Positions 15,781 to 24,152 of a stretch of DNA of 64,000 nt are shown here, piece by piece. The position numbers and the translations under genes were made by a program. The stretch covers positions 62,001 to 126,000 of the forward strand of contig NZ_CP108938.1 in assembly GCF_036347135.1 (NCBI RefSeq). The letters run 5' to 3'. Under the pieces are notes generated by a model. That model searched no databases. It saw only the letters and a list, made by a program, of their open reading frames with translations, and was not told where the DNA came from. Source of the stretch: Streptomyces sp. NBC_00775. GTDB taxonomy: Bacteria; Actinomycetota; Actinomycetes; Streptomycetales; Streptomycetaceae. Every line of letters begins with the position of its first letter. Position 1 is the first letter of the stretch.

Positions 15781-15945
15781 AGTGACCCCAGCCCCACTCC
15801 CCCGACACGCCAAGACCCCGACCACCTGGCAGAGACCGGACGAGGACTGCTCATCGTGGACGCCCTGACCAGCCAATGGGGCTACTCCGAACCCGACCCG
15901 AGCGGAAAAACCGTCTGGGCCCGCATCGCCATACCCAGCTCCTGA
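15781..15945 (+). pseudogene. SpoIIE-type/anti-sigma ATP-binding protein, C-terminal fragment
   Basis: About 54 codons, DPDHLAETGRGLLIVDAL followed by TSQWGYSE and KTVWARIAIP to a TGA at 15945, match the last part of the HATPase_c fold of Streptomyces regulatory ATP-binding proteins (G2 box ETGRGL). An in-frame stop lies immediately upstream, so no N-terminus exists. It abuts the portal fragment head-to-head. The junction between two unrelated truncated genes lies within about 15725-15780. Confidence 0.6.
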
Positions 15946-16021
15946 GCTTGGAGTTTCCCCCAGCGGCGGCCCGGAAGTGCTCCGCCCGGAGCGGTGCAAC
16001 ACCGGCCTGGTGCGGGCTGCG

Positions 16022-17539
16022 TCAGCGTTCGACCGGCTCGTACTCGAACCAGTCGATGTGGACGGAGCCGGCACCCGCGAACATTCCGATCACCCGGCCG
16101 GTGAAGCCTCCGGCGACTTCCGTGGAGAGATACTTCCCGTCCAGAGTGGCGAGTTCCACGAAGGTACCGTCCGGCTCCTCGATGCCGAACGTGACGGAGT
16201 CCGGGCCGGTACGCGCATCGTTCACCGCGTGAACGGCGGTCACGTCGATGCGGAGGACCACAGGGCCGGGGGGTGCCGGACGGGACGCGACGAGGGTGCT
16301 CAACGGGCCAATGCGGGCCCGCACTTGAACCTCGCCGGACGAGGCCTCCATGTCGTAGTGATGCTGCTCGTCGAGGCGGACGGCCAGGCCGCCGCGGCCG
16401 TCCTCGACGTCGACCAGGGCTCGCACCCGGCATGAAGCGTGCTGCTGCCGACGGCCGACGAAGGTCACGTCGGTGTCGTCGAGAGACCCGCCGCGTGCCT
16501 GCAGAGTGAGCCAGCCGGGCCTCTCCTTCGTGGTACATGCCTCCGGCGGTCGGTGCCGCAGCGAGATCCAGTGCGAGGCCAGCGCAGGCAGGTCGAAGTC
16601 GTCCCGGGCCAGCACCGCGGCCTGCGGCTGCAGCGGCCAGTTCGGGGCCGGCATCGAGGTCGAGAGTTCGCCGACGACCGGCCAGCCCTCGGCCCAGTCG
16701 ACCGGCACCAGAAATGTCTCGCGCCCCAGTACGTGCCACCCCGGGGTACCACCGCCCGGCCGCACGCCGAGCAGCACCATCCACCACGAACCGTCGGGCG
16801 CCTGAACGAGGTCCGCGTGTCCGGTGTTCTGGATGGGGTGGTCGGTGCCCCGGTGGGTCAGCACCGGGTTGGACGGGCACGGCTCGAACGGACCCGTGGG
16901 CGTGCGGCTGCGGGCGATCGAGACGCCGTGGCAGCGTTCCGTACCGCCTTCGGCGATAAGCAGATACCAGTAGTCGCCGATCTTGTAGAGGTGCGGTGCT
17001 TCAGGCGCCTTGGCACCAGGGGCACCGGACCAGAGCCGGTGCGATGAGCCGAACGTCTCCCCGGTGTGGGGATCGATGCGGATCTGTCCGACTCCGGCGG
17101 TGGTGCACCAGCAGTTGCCGTCCTCGTCCCAGGCGAGGTCCGGGTCGATGCCCTGCACTCCGGGCAGGCGGACCGGATCGGACCAGGGCCCGGCCGGATC
17201 GGTGGCCGTGAAGAGCAGATTGCCGTCCCCGCTCACATTGGTGACGATCAGCCAGAACCGGCCGTCGTGGTGGCGGAGCGTGGGTGCGTAGATACCGCCC
17301 GAGGACGGGGCGTCCAGCGGCAGGCGCAGCTGGCTCGGCCGGTCGAGCGCGTTGCCGATCTGGGCCCAGTTCACGAGGTCTCGGCTGTGGAAGATGGGCA
17401 CCCCGGGGAAGTACTCGAAGCTGGAGCAGGCGAGGTAGTAGTCCTCGCCTGCCCGGCAGATGGAGGGGTCGGGGTGGAAGCCGGGGATCACCGGGTTGTT
17501 GATGGTGTTGGTCTTCTCGGGCTTGCTCGACACCCTCAT
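16022..17539 (-). CDS. glycoside hydrolase family 43 (beta-xylosidase / arabinofuranosidase)
   Basis: A 505-residue cytoplasmic enzyme (no signal peptide). The five-bladed propeller starts at NPVIPGFHPDPSICRAG, with general base Asp 24. The pKa-modulating Asp is about 132 (VQGIDPDLAWDED) and the acid Glu about 180 (APEAPHLYKIGDYWYLL). Residues 320-505 form a beta-sandwich typical of the XynB-like C-terminal domain (GWLTLQARGG; VDVEDGRGGLAVRLDEQHHY). It should cleave xylo- or arabino-oligosaccharides taken up by the adjacent ABC system. It lies 28 bases downstream of the secreted arabinofuranosidase gene and is probably co-transcribed with it from the operator-bearing promoter near 19100. Confidence 0.85.
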   Translation of the reverse strand: MRVSSKPEKTNTINNPVIPGFHPDPSICRAGEDYYLACSSFEYFPGVPIFHSRDLVNWAQIGNALDRPSQLRLPLDAPSSGGIYAPTLRHHDGRFWLIVTNVSGDGNLLFTATDPAGPWSDPVRLPGVQGIDPDLAWDEDGNCWCTTAGVGQIRIDPHTGETFGSSHRLWSGAPGAKAPEAPHLYKIGDYWYLLIAEGGTERCHGVSIARSRTPTGPFEPCPSNPVLTHRGTDHPIQNTGHADLVQAPDGSWWMVLLGVRPGGGTPGWHVLGRETFLVPVDWAEGWPVVGELSTSMPAPNWPLQPQAAVLARDDFDLPALASHWISLRHRPPEACTTKERPGWLTLQARGGSLDDTDVTFVGRRQQHASCRVRALVDVEDGRGGLAVRLDEQHHYDMEASSGEVQVRARIGPLSTLVASRPAPPGPVVLRIDVTAVHAVNDARTGPDSVTFGIEEPDGTFVELATLDGKYLSTEVAGGFTGRVIGMFAGAGSVHIDWFEYEPVER

Positions 17540-17567
17540 CGAATCCTTACGTCGGAGATGGGTTGGT

Positions 17568-19001
17568 TCAGCGATGGAGCTGGACGACCGCGATCGAGTA
17601 GGCGGGTACCGTCTGGCTGGTCGCGCTGCCCGTCGTCGCGGTGCCGATCGAAGTCGCGTTCTTCAGGTACGAGTACACGGTCGGGGTGGCGGCGGACGGG
17701 CTGAACCCGCTGTACGAGAGCGTGACCGTCGCGGCGTTGACGGGGTCCTTGTTGATGAGCATGACGCTGAGGTCGCCGTTGGCCCGCCGGACGGCGTGCG
17801 CGGAGACGGTCGAGGTCGAGCCGGCGGCCCGGACCAGCGTGTCGCCGGGGGCACCCAATTTGGTGATCATCCGGGTGCCGTAGTACGGCGCGAAGGGTGT
17901 GTTCAGGGGCGGTTCGCAGGAGGCGCCGCTCGACAGGATTCCGCCGTCGTCGTAGTCCGTGGCGCCTTCGACCGTGGTCACGTGGGTGCAGTCCGTGCCG
18001 TTGTGCAGATTCCACCAGTCGACGGTGAACGCGCCGTTCTCCATCCAGGTCAGATACTCGTCCGGTGCGAACAGGCCGTTCGGGGATGTGTCCTTGTAGG
18101 CATTTGCGTTGGTTTCGGTCACCGCGATACCCACGTTGGGCGCGTTGCTCCCGGCGTACTGGTTGATGAGTGAGCGCAGGGTGGCGGCCATGTTCGGGAT
18201 CTCCGCCTGGGGCTTGCCCAGCAGGTCCGCCTGGCTGTTGCCGATCGGGTAGTGGTGCACGATCACGAAGTCGATCTTCGATCCGGCGATCGACAGGACC
18301 GTATGATTCCAGTCCGTCGAGTCACCGGCTCCCGTGATGCCGTCCGGCCAGGCTCCGGGAGTGGTCAGCACCGCGCCGATCTTGATGGACGGGTCGACGG
18401 CCTTCATGGCGGCGGCGTACTGGACGAGGTTGGTCGCGTACGTCGTGGCGGACTTGTTCGCATGGTGGTCGGTTTCCCAGGTGGCGCCGTAGAGGCCGTT
18501 GCCGTAGACCTCGTTGCCGATCTCCCAGTACTTCGCCCCATAGCCCTTGGTTACGTTGGCGTACCGCACCCAGGCCGCGGCCTCCTCGGGTGTGCCCGAG
18601 CCGTAGTTAGCCGTGATGATGGGCTGTGCGCCGGCGGCTCGTACCGTGCCCATGAAGGTGTCGAATTCCGTGTTGGGCGCGACGTAGCCGCCCTCGACGG
18701 TGTGCGTCTGCCAGTGGTAGCCGTCGGCGTAGCTGCCGCCCGGGTAGCGGACCACGCCGGTACCGGCGTCCTTCAACAGCCCAGAGACGGCCGGGTGATT
18801 CATGTTGCCGTCGTAGACCGCGACGTTCATGCCGACACCGGTCGCCGGGATTCCCGCCAGCGCACGGCCCGCGTCGACCGACACCGAGGCGCTGAAGGCG
18901 GCAGGAGTAGCCACTGCTGACGGTGTGGCAGCCGCGGCCAGGGACAACACTGCGGCAAGCCCGACCAGGCGGGCGCCATATCTGTGGACCAACCTCCGCA
19001 T
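17568..19001 (-). CDS. secreted alpha-L-arabinofuranosidase-like hydrolase (clan GH-A)
   Basis: A 477-residue exported enzyme, ATG 19001 behind GGAGGAG. The signal peptide covers residues 1-35 (MRRLVHRYGARLVGLAAVLS... SAVA). The catalytic (beta/alpha)8 barrel has acid/base Glu 164 in YWEIGNEVYGNG and nucleophile Glu 296 in IAVTETNANAY, the GNE/TE pattern of GH-A families such as GH51, GH39 and GH79. A beta-sandwich ends the protein (SVMLINKDPVNAATVTLSYS). Proteins like this are usually annotated as alpha-L-arabinofuranosidase; the family number is not certain. It should release arabinose from plant polysaccharide outside the cell. A 38-codon N-terminal extension was rejected because it masks the signal peptide. 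Confidence 0.78.
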   Translation of the reverse strand: MRRLVHRYGARLVGLAAVLSLAAAATPSAVATPAAFSASVSVDAGRALAGIPATGVGMNVAVYDGNMNHPAVSGLLKDAGTGVVRYPGGSYADGYHWQTHTVEGGYVAPNTEFDTFMGTVRAAGAQPIITANYGSGTPEEAAAWVRYANVTKGYGAKYWEIGNEVYGNGLYGATWETDHHANKSATTYATNLVQYAAAMKAVDPSIKIGAVLTTPGAWPDGITGAGDSTDWNHTVLSIAGSKIDFVIVHHYPIGNSQADLLGKPQAEIPNMAATLRSLINQYAGSNAPNVGIAVTETNANAYKDTSPNGLFAPDEYLTWMENGAFTVDWWNLHNGTDCTHVTTVEGATDYDDGGILSSGASCEPPLNTPFAPYYGTRMITKLGAPGDTLVRAAGSTSTVSAHAVRRANGDLSVMLINKDPVNAATVTLSYSGFSPSAATPTVYSYLKNATSIGTATTGSATSQTVPAYSIAVVQLHR

Positions 19002-19096
19002 GAGCTCCTCCAAGGGGATGCGACCGAGGTGGGTGAAGTGAGGACGGCGCTCATGCTCCGGTGGGTGGCACACTTTCGCCAGACTCATGAGACGAA

Positions 19097-19107
19097 CGAA
19101 ACTTTCG
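19097..19107. promoter_or_regulatory. LacI-type operator before arabinofuranosidase-GH43 operon
   Basis: Perfect inverted repeat CGAAACTTTCG (CGAAA-C-TTTCG) about 95 bases upstream of the arabinofuranosidase start. The same half-sites occur before the GH5 gene at 20499-20509. The CGAAA.TTTCG form is typical of LacI-family operators in actinobacterial sugar loci; the repressor is probably the gene at 19289-20356. Confidence 0.65.
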
Positions 19108-19212
19108 CTCTTCATGGTCAGATAATTTCCTGGCCGAGGTTAGCCAGCGGGACCCCGATGGTCAACGGTCGCGCGGTCTGCTCCCTTCGCGGGAAGCCTC
19201 GGACACGCCAGA

Positions 19213-19246
19213 ACGCCCGCTGCCACGGGCTGTCGGCAGCGGGCGT
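19213..19246 (-). terminator. hairpin terminator of the lacI-family gene
   Basis: A perfect 12-bp stem ACGCCCGCTGCC / GGCAGCGGGCGT with a 10-base loop, 43 bases beyond the stop of the LacI-family gene and before the promoter of the arabinofuranosidase gene. Strong and symmetrical, it could work from both sides. Confidence 0.75.
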
Positions 19247-19288
19247 CTTCGCAGGTGGCGAGAAGGAGACAGCGTGCAGTCGCTGGGG

Positions 19289-20356
19289 TCAGCCCTTGGG
19301 CGGAGCCGTGCTGCCCCGGACCGTGAGGGTCGTCGCGATCTCCACCCCGACCTGGGGTGCCGCTTCACCGCGGCCGAGCGTGAGGGCCAGTTCGGTCGCG
19401 GCCACGGCCATCTCGGTGAGCGGCTGGTGGACCGTGGTCAGCGGCGGGTCCACCCAGGCCACGACCGGCAGGTCGTCGAAGCCGACGACGCTCAGGTCGT
19501 CCGGGATCCGCAGGCCGGCCTCGCGCGCCGCCTGGTAGACGCCCAGCGCCTGCAGGTCGTTGGCCGTGAAGATCGCGGTCGGACGCTCGGGCAGAGCAAG
19601 CAGCGAACGGGCCGCCGCGCGGCCGTCCTCGTGGGTGAGGGTGGCGAGCACGACGAGTTCCGGATCGACCGGCAGGCCCGCGGCCTGCATCGCGGAGCGG
19701 TATCCGTCCAGCCGGGCGCAGCAGTACAGCTGGTCCGCGGGACCGCCGATCATGGCGATGCGGTGGTGCCCGAGTTCGGTGAGATGGCGGGTCGCGGCCC
19801 GGCCGCCGGACCAGTTGGTGGCGCCCACGAACGGGACGTCGTCGGGCAGTTCGGTGGCAGGGTCGAAGACGACGAACGGGATGCCTTTCGCCGTCAGTTG
19901 CTCGCGCTCGGCCTCGGAGAGCTGGGCCACGGACAGAACACAGTTGGGTCGCCTTGCGACGGTGTCGTCCCAGGTGGGCTCGGCGGTGTCGTGCAACCCG
20001 AACTCGGAGACCATGAGGCCGACCCGGTGCTGGCGGGCCACCCTCTCGACGCCCCGGATGATCTCTACCGCCCACATGTGCTGGAGCTCGCGGAACACGA
20101 GTTCCACAACGTTGTTCCTGTTGGCTCCCGAGGGTTTGCGGTAGCCGTGCTCGTTGACGAGTGCCTCGACCCGGGCACGGGTGTCCGCGGAAACCCCGGA
20201 CTTTCCGTTGATCACCTTGGACACGGTAGGGACGGAGACCCCCGCCGACTCGGCAATGAACGCGATGGTCACCGGCCGGGACGTGTCGCCCCGCCCGTCG
20301 CCCTTGCCCGCCGGTCCATCAGCTGCGTTGTCCGCCAAGGTCGCCTTCCCGGTCAT
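19289..20356 (-). CDS. LacI family transcriptional repressor
   Basis: A 355-residue regulator. The DNA-binding domain is RPVTIAFIAESAGVSVPTVS (residues 26-45) with hinge-helix region VSADTRARVEALVNEHGY. The sugar-binding periplasmic-binding-like domain follows (VELVFRELQHMWAVEIIRGV; TAIFTANDLQALGVYQAARE; DDLSVVGFDDLPVVAWVDPP). The start is uncertain: ATG 20356 leaves a 25-residue leader, while ATG 20428 or GTG 20467 would lengthen it. None has a strong ribosome site. It lies between the two operator-bearing promoters and likely represses both the GH43/arabinofuranosidase and the GH5/ABC genes until an oligosaccharide is bound. Confidence 0.85.
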   Translation of the reverse strand: MTGKATLADNAADGPAGKGDGRGDTSRPVTIAFIAESAGVSVPTVSKVINGKSGVSADTRARVEALVNEHGYRKPSGANRNNVVELVFRELQHMWAVEIIRGVERVARQHRVGLMVSEFGLHDTAEPTWDDTVARRPNCVLSVAQLSEAEREQLTAKGIPFVVFDPATELPDDVPFVGATNWSGGRAATRHLTELGHHRIAMIGGPADQLYCCARLDGYRSAMQAAGLPVDPELVVLATLTHEDGRAAARSLLALPERPTAIFTANDLQALGVYQAAREAGLRIPDDLSVVGFDDLPVVAWVDPPLTTVHQPLTEMAVAATELALTLGRGEAAPQVGVEIATTLTVRGSTAPPKG

Positions 20357-20498
20357 CGAATCGCTCGCACCAGGCGGGGCCGGATGCAGGAGACAGTTGA
20401 ACAGCGCTGTCTGGTCGTGCCCGGCCATTCTGGCATCTCTTGCCGACGAACCTGTGGCCCCGAGCACATCTTCATGTTAACTTCTCCGCCGCATAGCG

Positions 20499-20509
20499 CG
20501 AAAGTTTCC
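20499..20509. promoter_or_regulatory. LacI-type operator before GH5-transporter operon
   Basis: CGAAAGTTTCC, one mismatch from a perfect CGAAA-G-TTTCG repeat and matching the site at 19097-19107. It lies about 110 bases upstream of the GH5 start and also upstream of the lacI-family gene, so it could serve both divergent promoters. Confidence 0.6.
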
Positions 20510-20617
20510 TTCACCAAGGCACGACTCGGTCGCGACGAGGCCGATCACTCATGGGCCGAGCGCGTTCGCCACGAGACCCTTCAGGGTCTGCGCCGCCCCA
20601 ACCGGAAGGTGCACGCG

Positions 20618-22360
20618 ATGGCAAGGAGACGGAATCTGTTCCTCACGCGACGGCGCCGACCGTCGCGACCTCCTCGGAGACTGACGGCGCTGCTCCTGGC
20701 GATCGTCATGCTCCCGCTGTTACCCGCCACCGCACAGGCCGACGATCCGCCCGCCCCGCCGCCGAGCGCGCCGGCCGCCCGCAGCGCGGTGGCGGCCATG
20801 CAGCCCGGCTGGAACCTGGGCAACACCTACGACGCCATCCCCGACGAGACCTCGTGGGGCAACCCACCCGTGACCAGAGCACTGCTGAGGAAAGTCAGGT
20901 CGCAGGGGTTCAAGAGCATCCGACTGCCCGTCACCTGGGGCGTCCACCAGGGCTCCGCCCCCGATTACACGATCGACCCGGCCTGGATGGCGAAAGTCCG
21001 GCACGTCGCCGACATGGCGCTGGACGAAGGCCTGTACGTCCTGCTCAACATGCACCACGACTCATGGATGTGGGTCACCAACCTCTCGACCGACCACGAC
21101 GCCGTGCTCGCCCGCTACAGCGCAACCTGGACCCAGATCGCGGCGGAGTTCCGCGACGAACCGCAGAGACTCGCGTTTGAGAGCATCAACGAGCCGACGT
21201 TCAGCGGTACTTCGGGCGACGACGAGAACTACCTGCTGCTGGCCGACCTCAACCGGGCCTTCCACACGATCGTCCGTGACTCCGGCGGCGAGAACACCAA
21301 CCGTCTGCTCGTGCTGCCCACCCTGTACACGAACGCAGACCAGGGCCGACTCGACGCACTGGCCGCCGAACTGACCTCCCTGCACGATCCCATGATCGCC
21401 ACGACGATCCACTTCTACGGCTGGTGGCCGTTCAGCGTGAACATCGCCGGCTACACCAGGTTCGACGCCACCGCGGAGCAGGACCTCACCGACACCTTCG
21501 ACCGCGTCCACAATGCCTTCGTCGCACGCGGCATCCCGGTCATCATCGGGGAGTACGCCCTGCTCGCCTACGACTACAACCGCCCCGGCATCATCGAACG
21601 CGGTGAGCAGCTCAAGTACTTCGAGTTCCTCGGCGACTACGCGCGCCGCTGGAAGCTCACCACCATGCTGTGGGACGCCGGTCAGTTCCTGAACCGCGGC
21701 ACCCTGCAATGGCGGGACCCGGAGCTGTTCGCCCAGATCAAGTCGAGCTGGACGACACGTTCGGGCACCGCTTCCAGCGACATGGTGTTCCTCGCCAGGT
21801 CCTCTGCCATCACGAGTCAGACGCTCACCCTGAACACCAACGGCACCGACTTCCAGGGCCTGCGCCACGGCTCCCGCAACCTCGTGCGGGGCAAGGACTA
21901 CACCGTCTCCGGCAACCAACTCACGCTCACGGCCGCCGCGCTCGGCGACTTGGCGGGCGACCGCTCGTACGGGGTCGACGCAACCCTGGAGGCCCGGTTC
22001 TCCCGCGGCGTTCCGTGGCGGATCGACGTGATCACGTACGGCCCTCCGGTCCTGTCGAACGCCTCGGGAAGCACCACCGGCCTGAGCATTCCCACCGAGT
22101 TCCGCGGGGACAGACTCGCGACCATGGAGGCCAGGTACGACGACGGCAGCAACGCGGGCCCGGCGAGCTGGACTCCCTACCAGCAGTGGGACAACGCCTT
22201 CTCGGCCTACACCGGTGACTCGATCAAGCTGACGGCCGAGTTCTTCGCCTCGCTGAAGGACGGCTCCCGGGTGACGCTCACCTTCCACTTCTGGAGCGGC
22301 GCCTCGGTGACATACCACGTCACCAAGTCCGGCAGCTCCGTCACCGGCACGACCGGCTGA
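20618..22360 (+). CDS. secreted GH5 endo-glucanase/xyloglucanase with accessory domains
   Basis: A 580-residue exported enzyme starting at ATG 20618 behind GGAAGG. An Arg-rich signal peptide covers residues 1-41 and contains a TTA codon (position 35), so expression may depend on bldA. The GH5 barrel runs about 55-360: GWNLGNTYDAIPDETSWGNP, RLPVTWG, MHHD, acid/base Glu 192 in FESINEP, nucleophile Glu 312 in PVIIGEYALL. Residues about 380-465 resemble an X2-type immunoglobulin-like domain and 470-575 a CBM46-like module, the layout of secreted beta-1,4-glucanases. It heads an operon with an oligosaccharide ABC transporter, so its products are probably what the transporter imports. Confidence 0.85.
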   Translation: MARRRNLFLTRRRRPSRPPRRLTALLLAIVMLPLLPATAQADDPPAPPPSAPAARSAVAAMQPGWNLGNTYDAIPDETSWGNPPVTRALLRKVRSQGFKSIRLPVTWGVHQGSAPDYTIDPAWMAKVRHVADMALDEGLYVLLNMHHDSWMWVTNLSTDHDAVLARYSATWTQIAAEFRDEPQRLAFESINEPTFSGTSGDDENYLLLADLNRAFHTIVRDSGGENTNRLLVLPTLYTNADQGRLDALAAELTSLHDPMIATTIHFYGWWPFSVNIAGYTRFDATAEQDLTDTFDRVHNAFVARGIPVIIGEYALLAYDYNRPGIIERGEQLKYFEFLGDYARRWKLTTMLWDAGQFLNRGTLQWRDPELFAQIKSSWTTRSGTASSDMVFLARSSAITSQTLTLNTNGTDFQGLRHGSRNLVRGKDYTVSGNQLTLTAAALGDLAGDRSYGVDATLEARFSRGVPWRIDVITYGPPVLSNASGSTTGLSIPTEFRGDRLATMEARYDDGSNAGPASWTPYQQWDNAFSAYTGDSIKLTAEFFASLKDGSRVTLTFHFWSGASVTYHVTKSGSSVTGTTG

Positions 22361-22396
22361 CCTCGCCCACCGCGGTTCCCCCCTTCCAACAGGCCC

Positions 22397-22419
22397 GTCG
22401 TCGAAGCGCTTCCGACGAC
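22397..22419. promoter_or_regulatory. palindrome between GH5 and binding-protein genes
   Basis: GTCGTCG-AAGCGCTTC-CGACGAC: a perfect 7-bp outer repeat around a core containing GAAGCGCTTC, itself a 10-bp palindrome. It may be a stem-loop that processes or attenuates the GH5-ABC transcript, or a second regulator site (GAAGCGCTTC resembles LacI-family operators). No U-run follows. Confidence 0.5.
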
Positions 22420-22462
22420 GTCACAGCCCCCGTCACATCTCACCGGCGAAAGCAGCCCACCC

Positions 22463-24139
22463 ATGACTTTCGACATGAACCGCAGAACCCTTCTGAGCAC
22501 CGCCGCGGCCGTCACCGGCACCGCCGTGATGGCGCCGCTGCTTTCCGCGTGCGGCGACGGCGGTCAGACCACCGGCGGTGCAAGCACGAAGAAGGGACTC
22601 AAGGCCGCGCTCCCGTCGTTCGTGCCCAACAGCTCGCTCACGCCGGACATCCCGTCCGTCGCCGGCGGCGCCGACATCGCGACCGACCCCGGCTTCCTGA
22701 CCTACCCCGCCCAACAGGCCCGGACGGTAAAGGGAGTTCCGGGCAAGGGCGGCCACTACACGGCAGTCACTCCGCTGTGGGGAACCGTCCCCTCCCCCGG
22801 CAACTCCTTCTACCAGGCCATGAACAAAGCCCTCGGGATCGACCTCACGATCAAACCCACCGACGGCAACAACTACCTGACCATCATCCCCACGATGACC
22901 TCGGCCAAGAAGCTGCCCGACTGGATCCAGCTGCCGGCCTGGTGGAACTCCGGCTTCAACACGGGCGGCCTGGCCGGCACCCAACTCGCCGACCTCACCC
23001 CGTACTTGGCCAGAGACAGGATCAAGAAATATCCGAACCTCGCCGCCATCCCCAGCGGCGCCTGGCAGGCGGGCGCCTGGGGCGACAAGATCTACGGCAT
23101 CCCGTCCTACCCCAGCAGCTGCGTCGTCGCGGGCACCACCTTCTACCGCCGCGACGTCCTGGACGCCAAGGGCATCACCGCCGGCGAGATCACCTCGGCG
23201 GCCGACCTGCTCGCACTGGGCAAGGAGCTGACCGACGCCAAACGCGGGGTCTGGGCGTTCGACGACGTGTGGACGTACCTCTTTCCCTTCTGGGGTGTGC
23301 CGAACAAGTGGAAGGTCGAGGACGGCAAGCTGATCAACAAGTACGAGACCCCGGAGTTCCTCGAGGCCCTCGACTGGCACTACAAGCTCGCCAAGTCCGG
23401 CTTCGTGCACCCGGACGCCCTCGCCGGGCAGGAAGCCTCCGGCAGCACCCGTTTCTACTCGGGGAAGGTTCTCATCTCCGGTGGTGGCACCGGCGCGTGG
23501 ACCCTCACCGACCAGCAGTCCGGTTCGGCCGCGAACAAGGACTACCGGCGCGGAGCCTTCGGCATCTTCGCGGCCGACGGCACGTCCAAGCCGAGCCTGT
23601 TCCTGGGCAATTCCACCGGCGTCATCAGCTACCTCAACCGCAGGCTCGGCAAGGGCCAGATCGAGGAACTGCTGTCGGTGGCAGACTACTTGGCCGCTCC
23701 CTACGGTTCGGCCGAATACACCATGGTCAACTTCGGCGTCGAGGGCGTCCACCACACCATGGTGAAGGGAGTCCCCACCTTCACCGACGCGGGCAAGAAG
23801 TACGTACAGCCCCAGACCTACTCGTTCCTGGCCTCGTGCCCGCAGGTGATCAGCAACCCCGGAGCCGACCAGGTGACCAGGGACTTCACCGCCTGGCAGG
23901 CCGCCAACGTCAAGTACCTCTACAAGCCGGTGTTCTGGAACATGAACATCTCCCTGCCCGCCTCCCTGGCCACCGCGGACGCCGCGCAGTCCGTGGAGGA
24001 CACGATCAAGGACTGCTACCACGGCAAGCAGAAGGTCTCCGACGTCCAGGCCGCAGTCGCTGCCTGGAAGAGCAGCGGCAACCGACTCAGGAACTGGCTG
24101 ACGACCAACGTCCTGGAGAAGTACGGCACCGGTCAGTGA
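22463..24139 (+). CDS. ABC transporter sugar-binding lipoprotein
   Basis: A 558-residue extracytoplasmic solute-binding protein of the large LplA-like type. The N-terminus MNRRTLLSTAAAVTGTAVMA with twin Arg and lipobox LLSAC (Cys about 32) points to a Tat-exported lipoprotein. The mature part has the usual two-lobed fold (YLTIIPTMTSAKKLPDWIQL; GDKIYGIPSYPSSCVVAGTT; GVWAFDDVWTYLFPFWGVPN). Large proteins of this group bind oligosaccharides. The start at 22463 could also be the ATG at 22475. It lies between the secreted GH5 and two permeases. No ATPase gene is nearby, so a shared MsiK-type ATPase encoded elsewhere is expected, as in other Streptomyces sugar importers. Confidence 0.85.
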   Translation: MTFDMNRRTLLSTAAAVTGTAVMAPLLSACGDGGQTTGGASTKKGLKAALPSFVPNSSLTPDIPSVAGGADIATDPGFLTYPAQQARTVKGVPGKGGHYTAVTPLWGTVPSPGNSFYQAMNKALGIDLTIKPTDGNNYLTIIPTMTSAKKLPDWIQLPAWWNSGFNTGGLAGTQLADLTPYLARDRIKKYPNLAAIPSGAWQAGAWGDKIYGIPSYPSSCVVAGTTFYRRDVLDAKGITAGEITSAADLLALGKELTDAKRGVWAFDDVWTYLFPFWGVPNKWKVEDGKLINKYETPEFLEALDWHYKLAKSGFVHPDALAGQEASGSTRFYSGKVLISGGGTGAWTLTDQQSGSAANKDYRRGAFGIFAADGTSKPSLFLGNSTGVISYLNRRLGKGQIEELLSVADYLAAPYGSAEYTMVNFGVEGVHHTMVKGVPTFTDAGKKYVQPQTYSFLASCPQVISNPGADQVTRDFTAWQAANVKYLYKPVFWNMNISLPASLATADAAQSVEDTIKDCYHGKQKVSDVQAAVAAWKSSGNRLRNWLTTNVLEKYGTGQ

Positions 24140-24152
24140 GGACAGCGCAGAC

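Noticed and set aside
19274..20617. 450-codon N-terminal extension of the GH5 frame
   Set aside because: It overlaps the LacI gene in antisense, lacks a signal peptide at its own start and would bury the true signal peptide at 20618.
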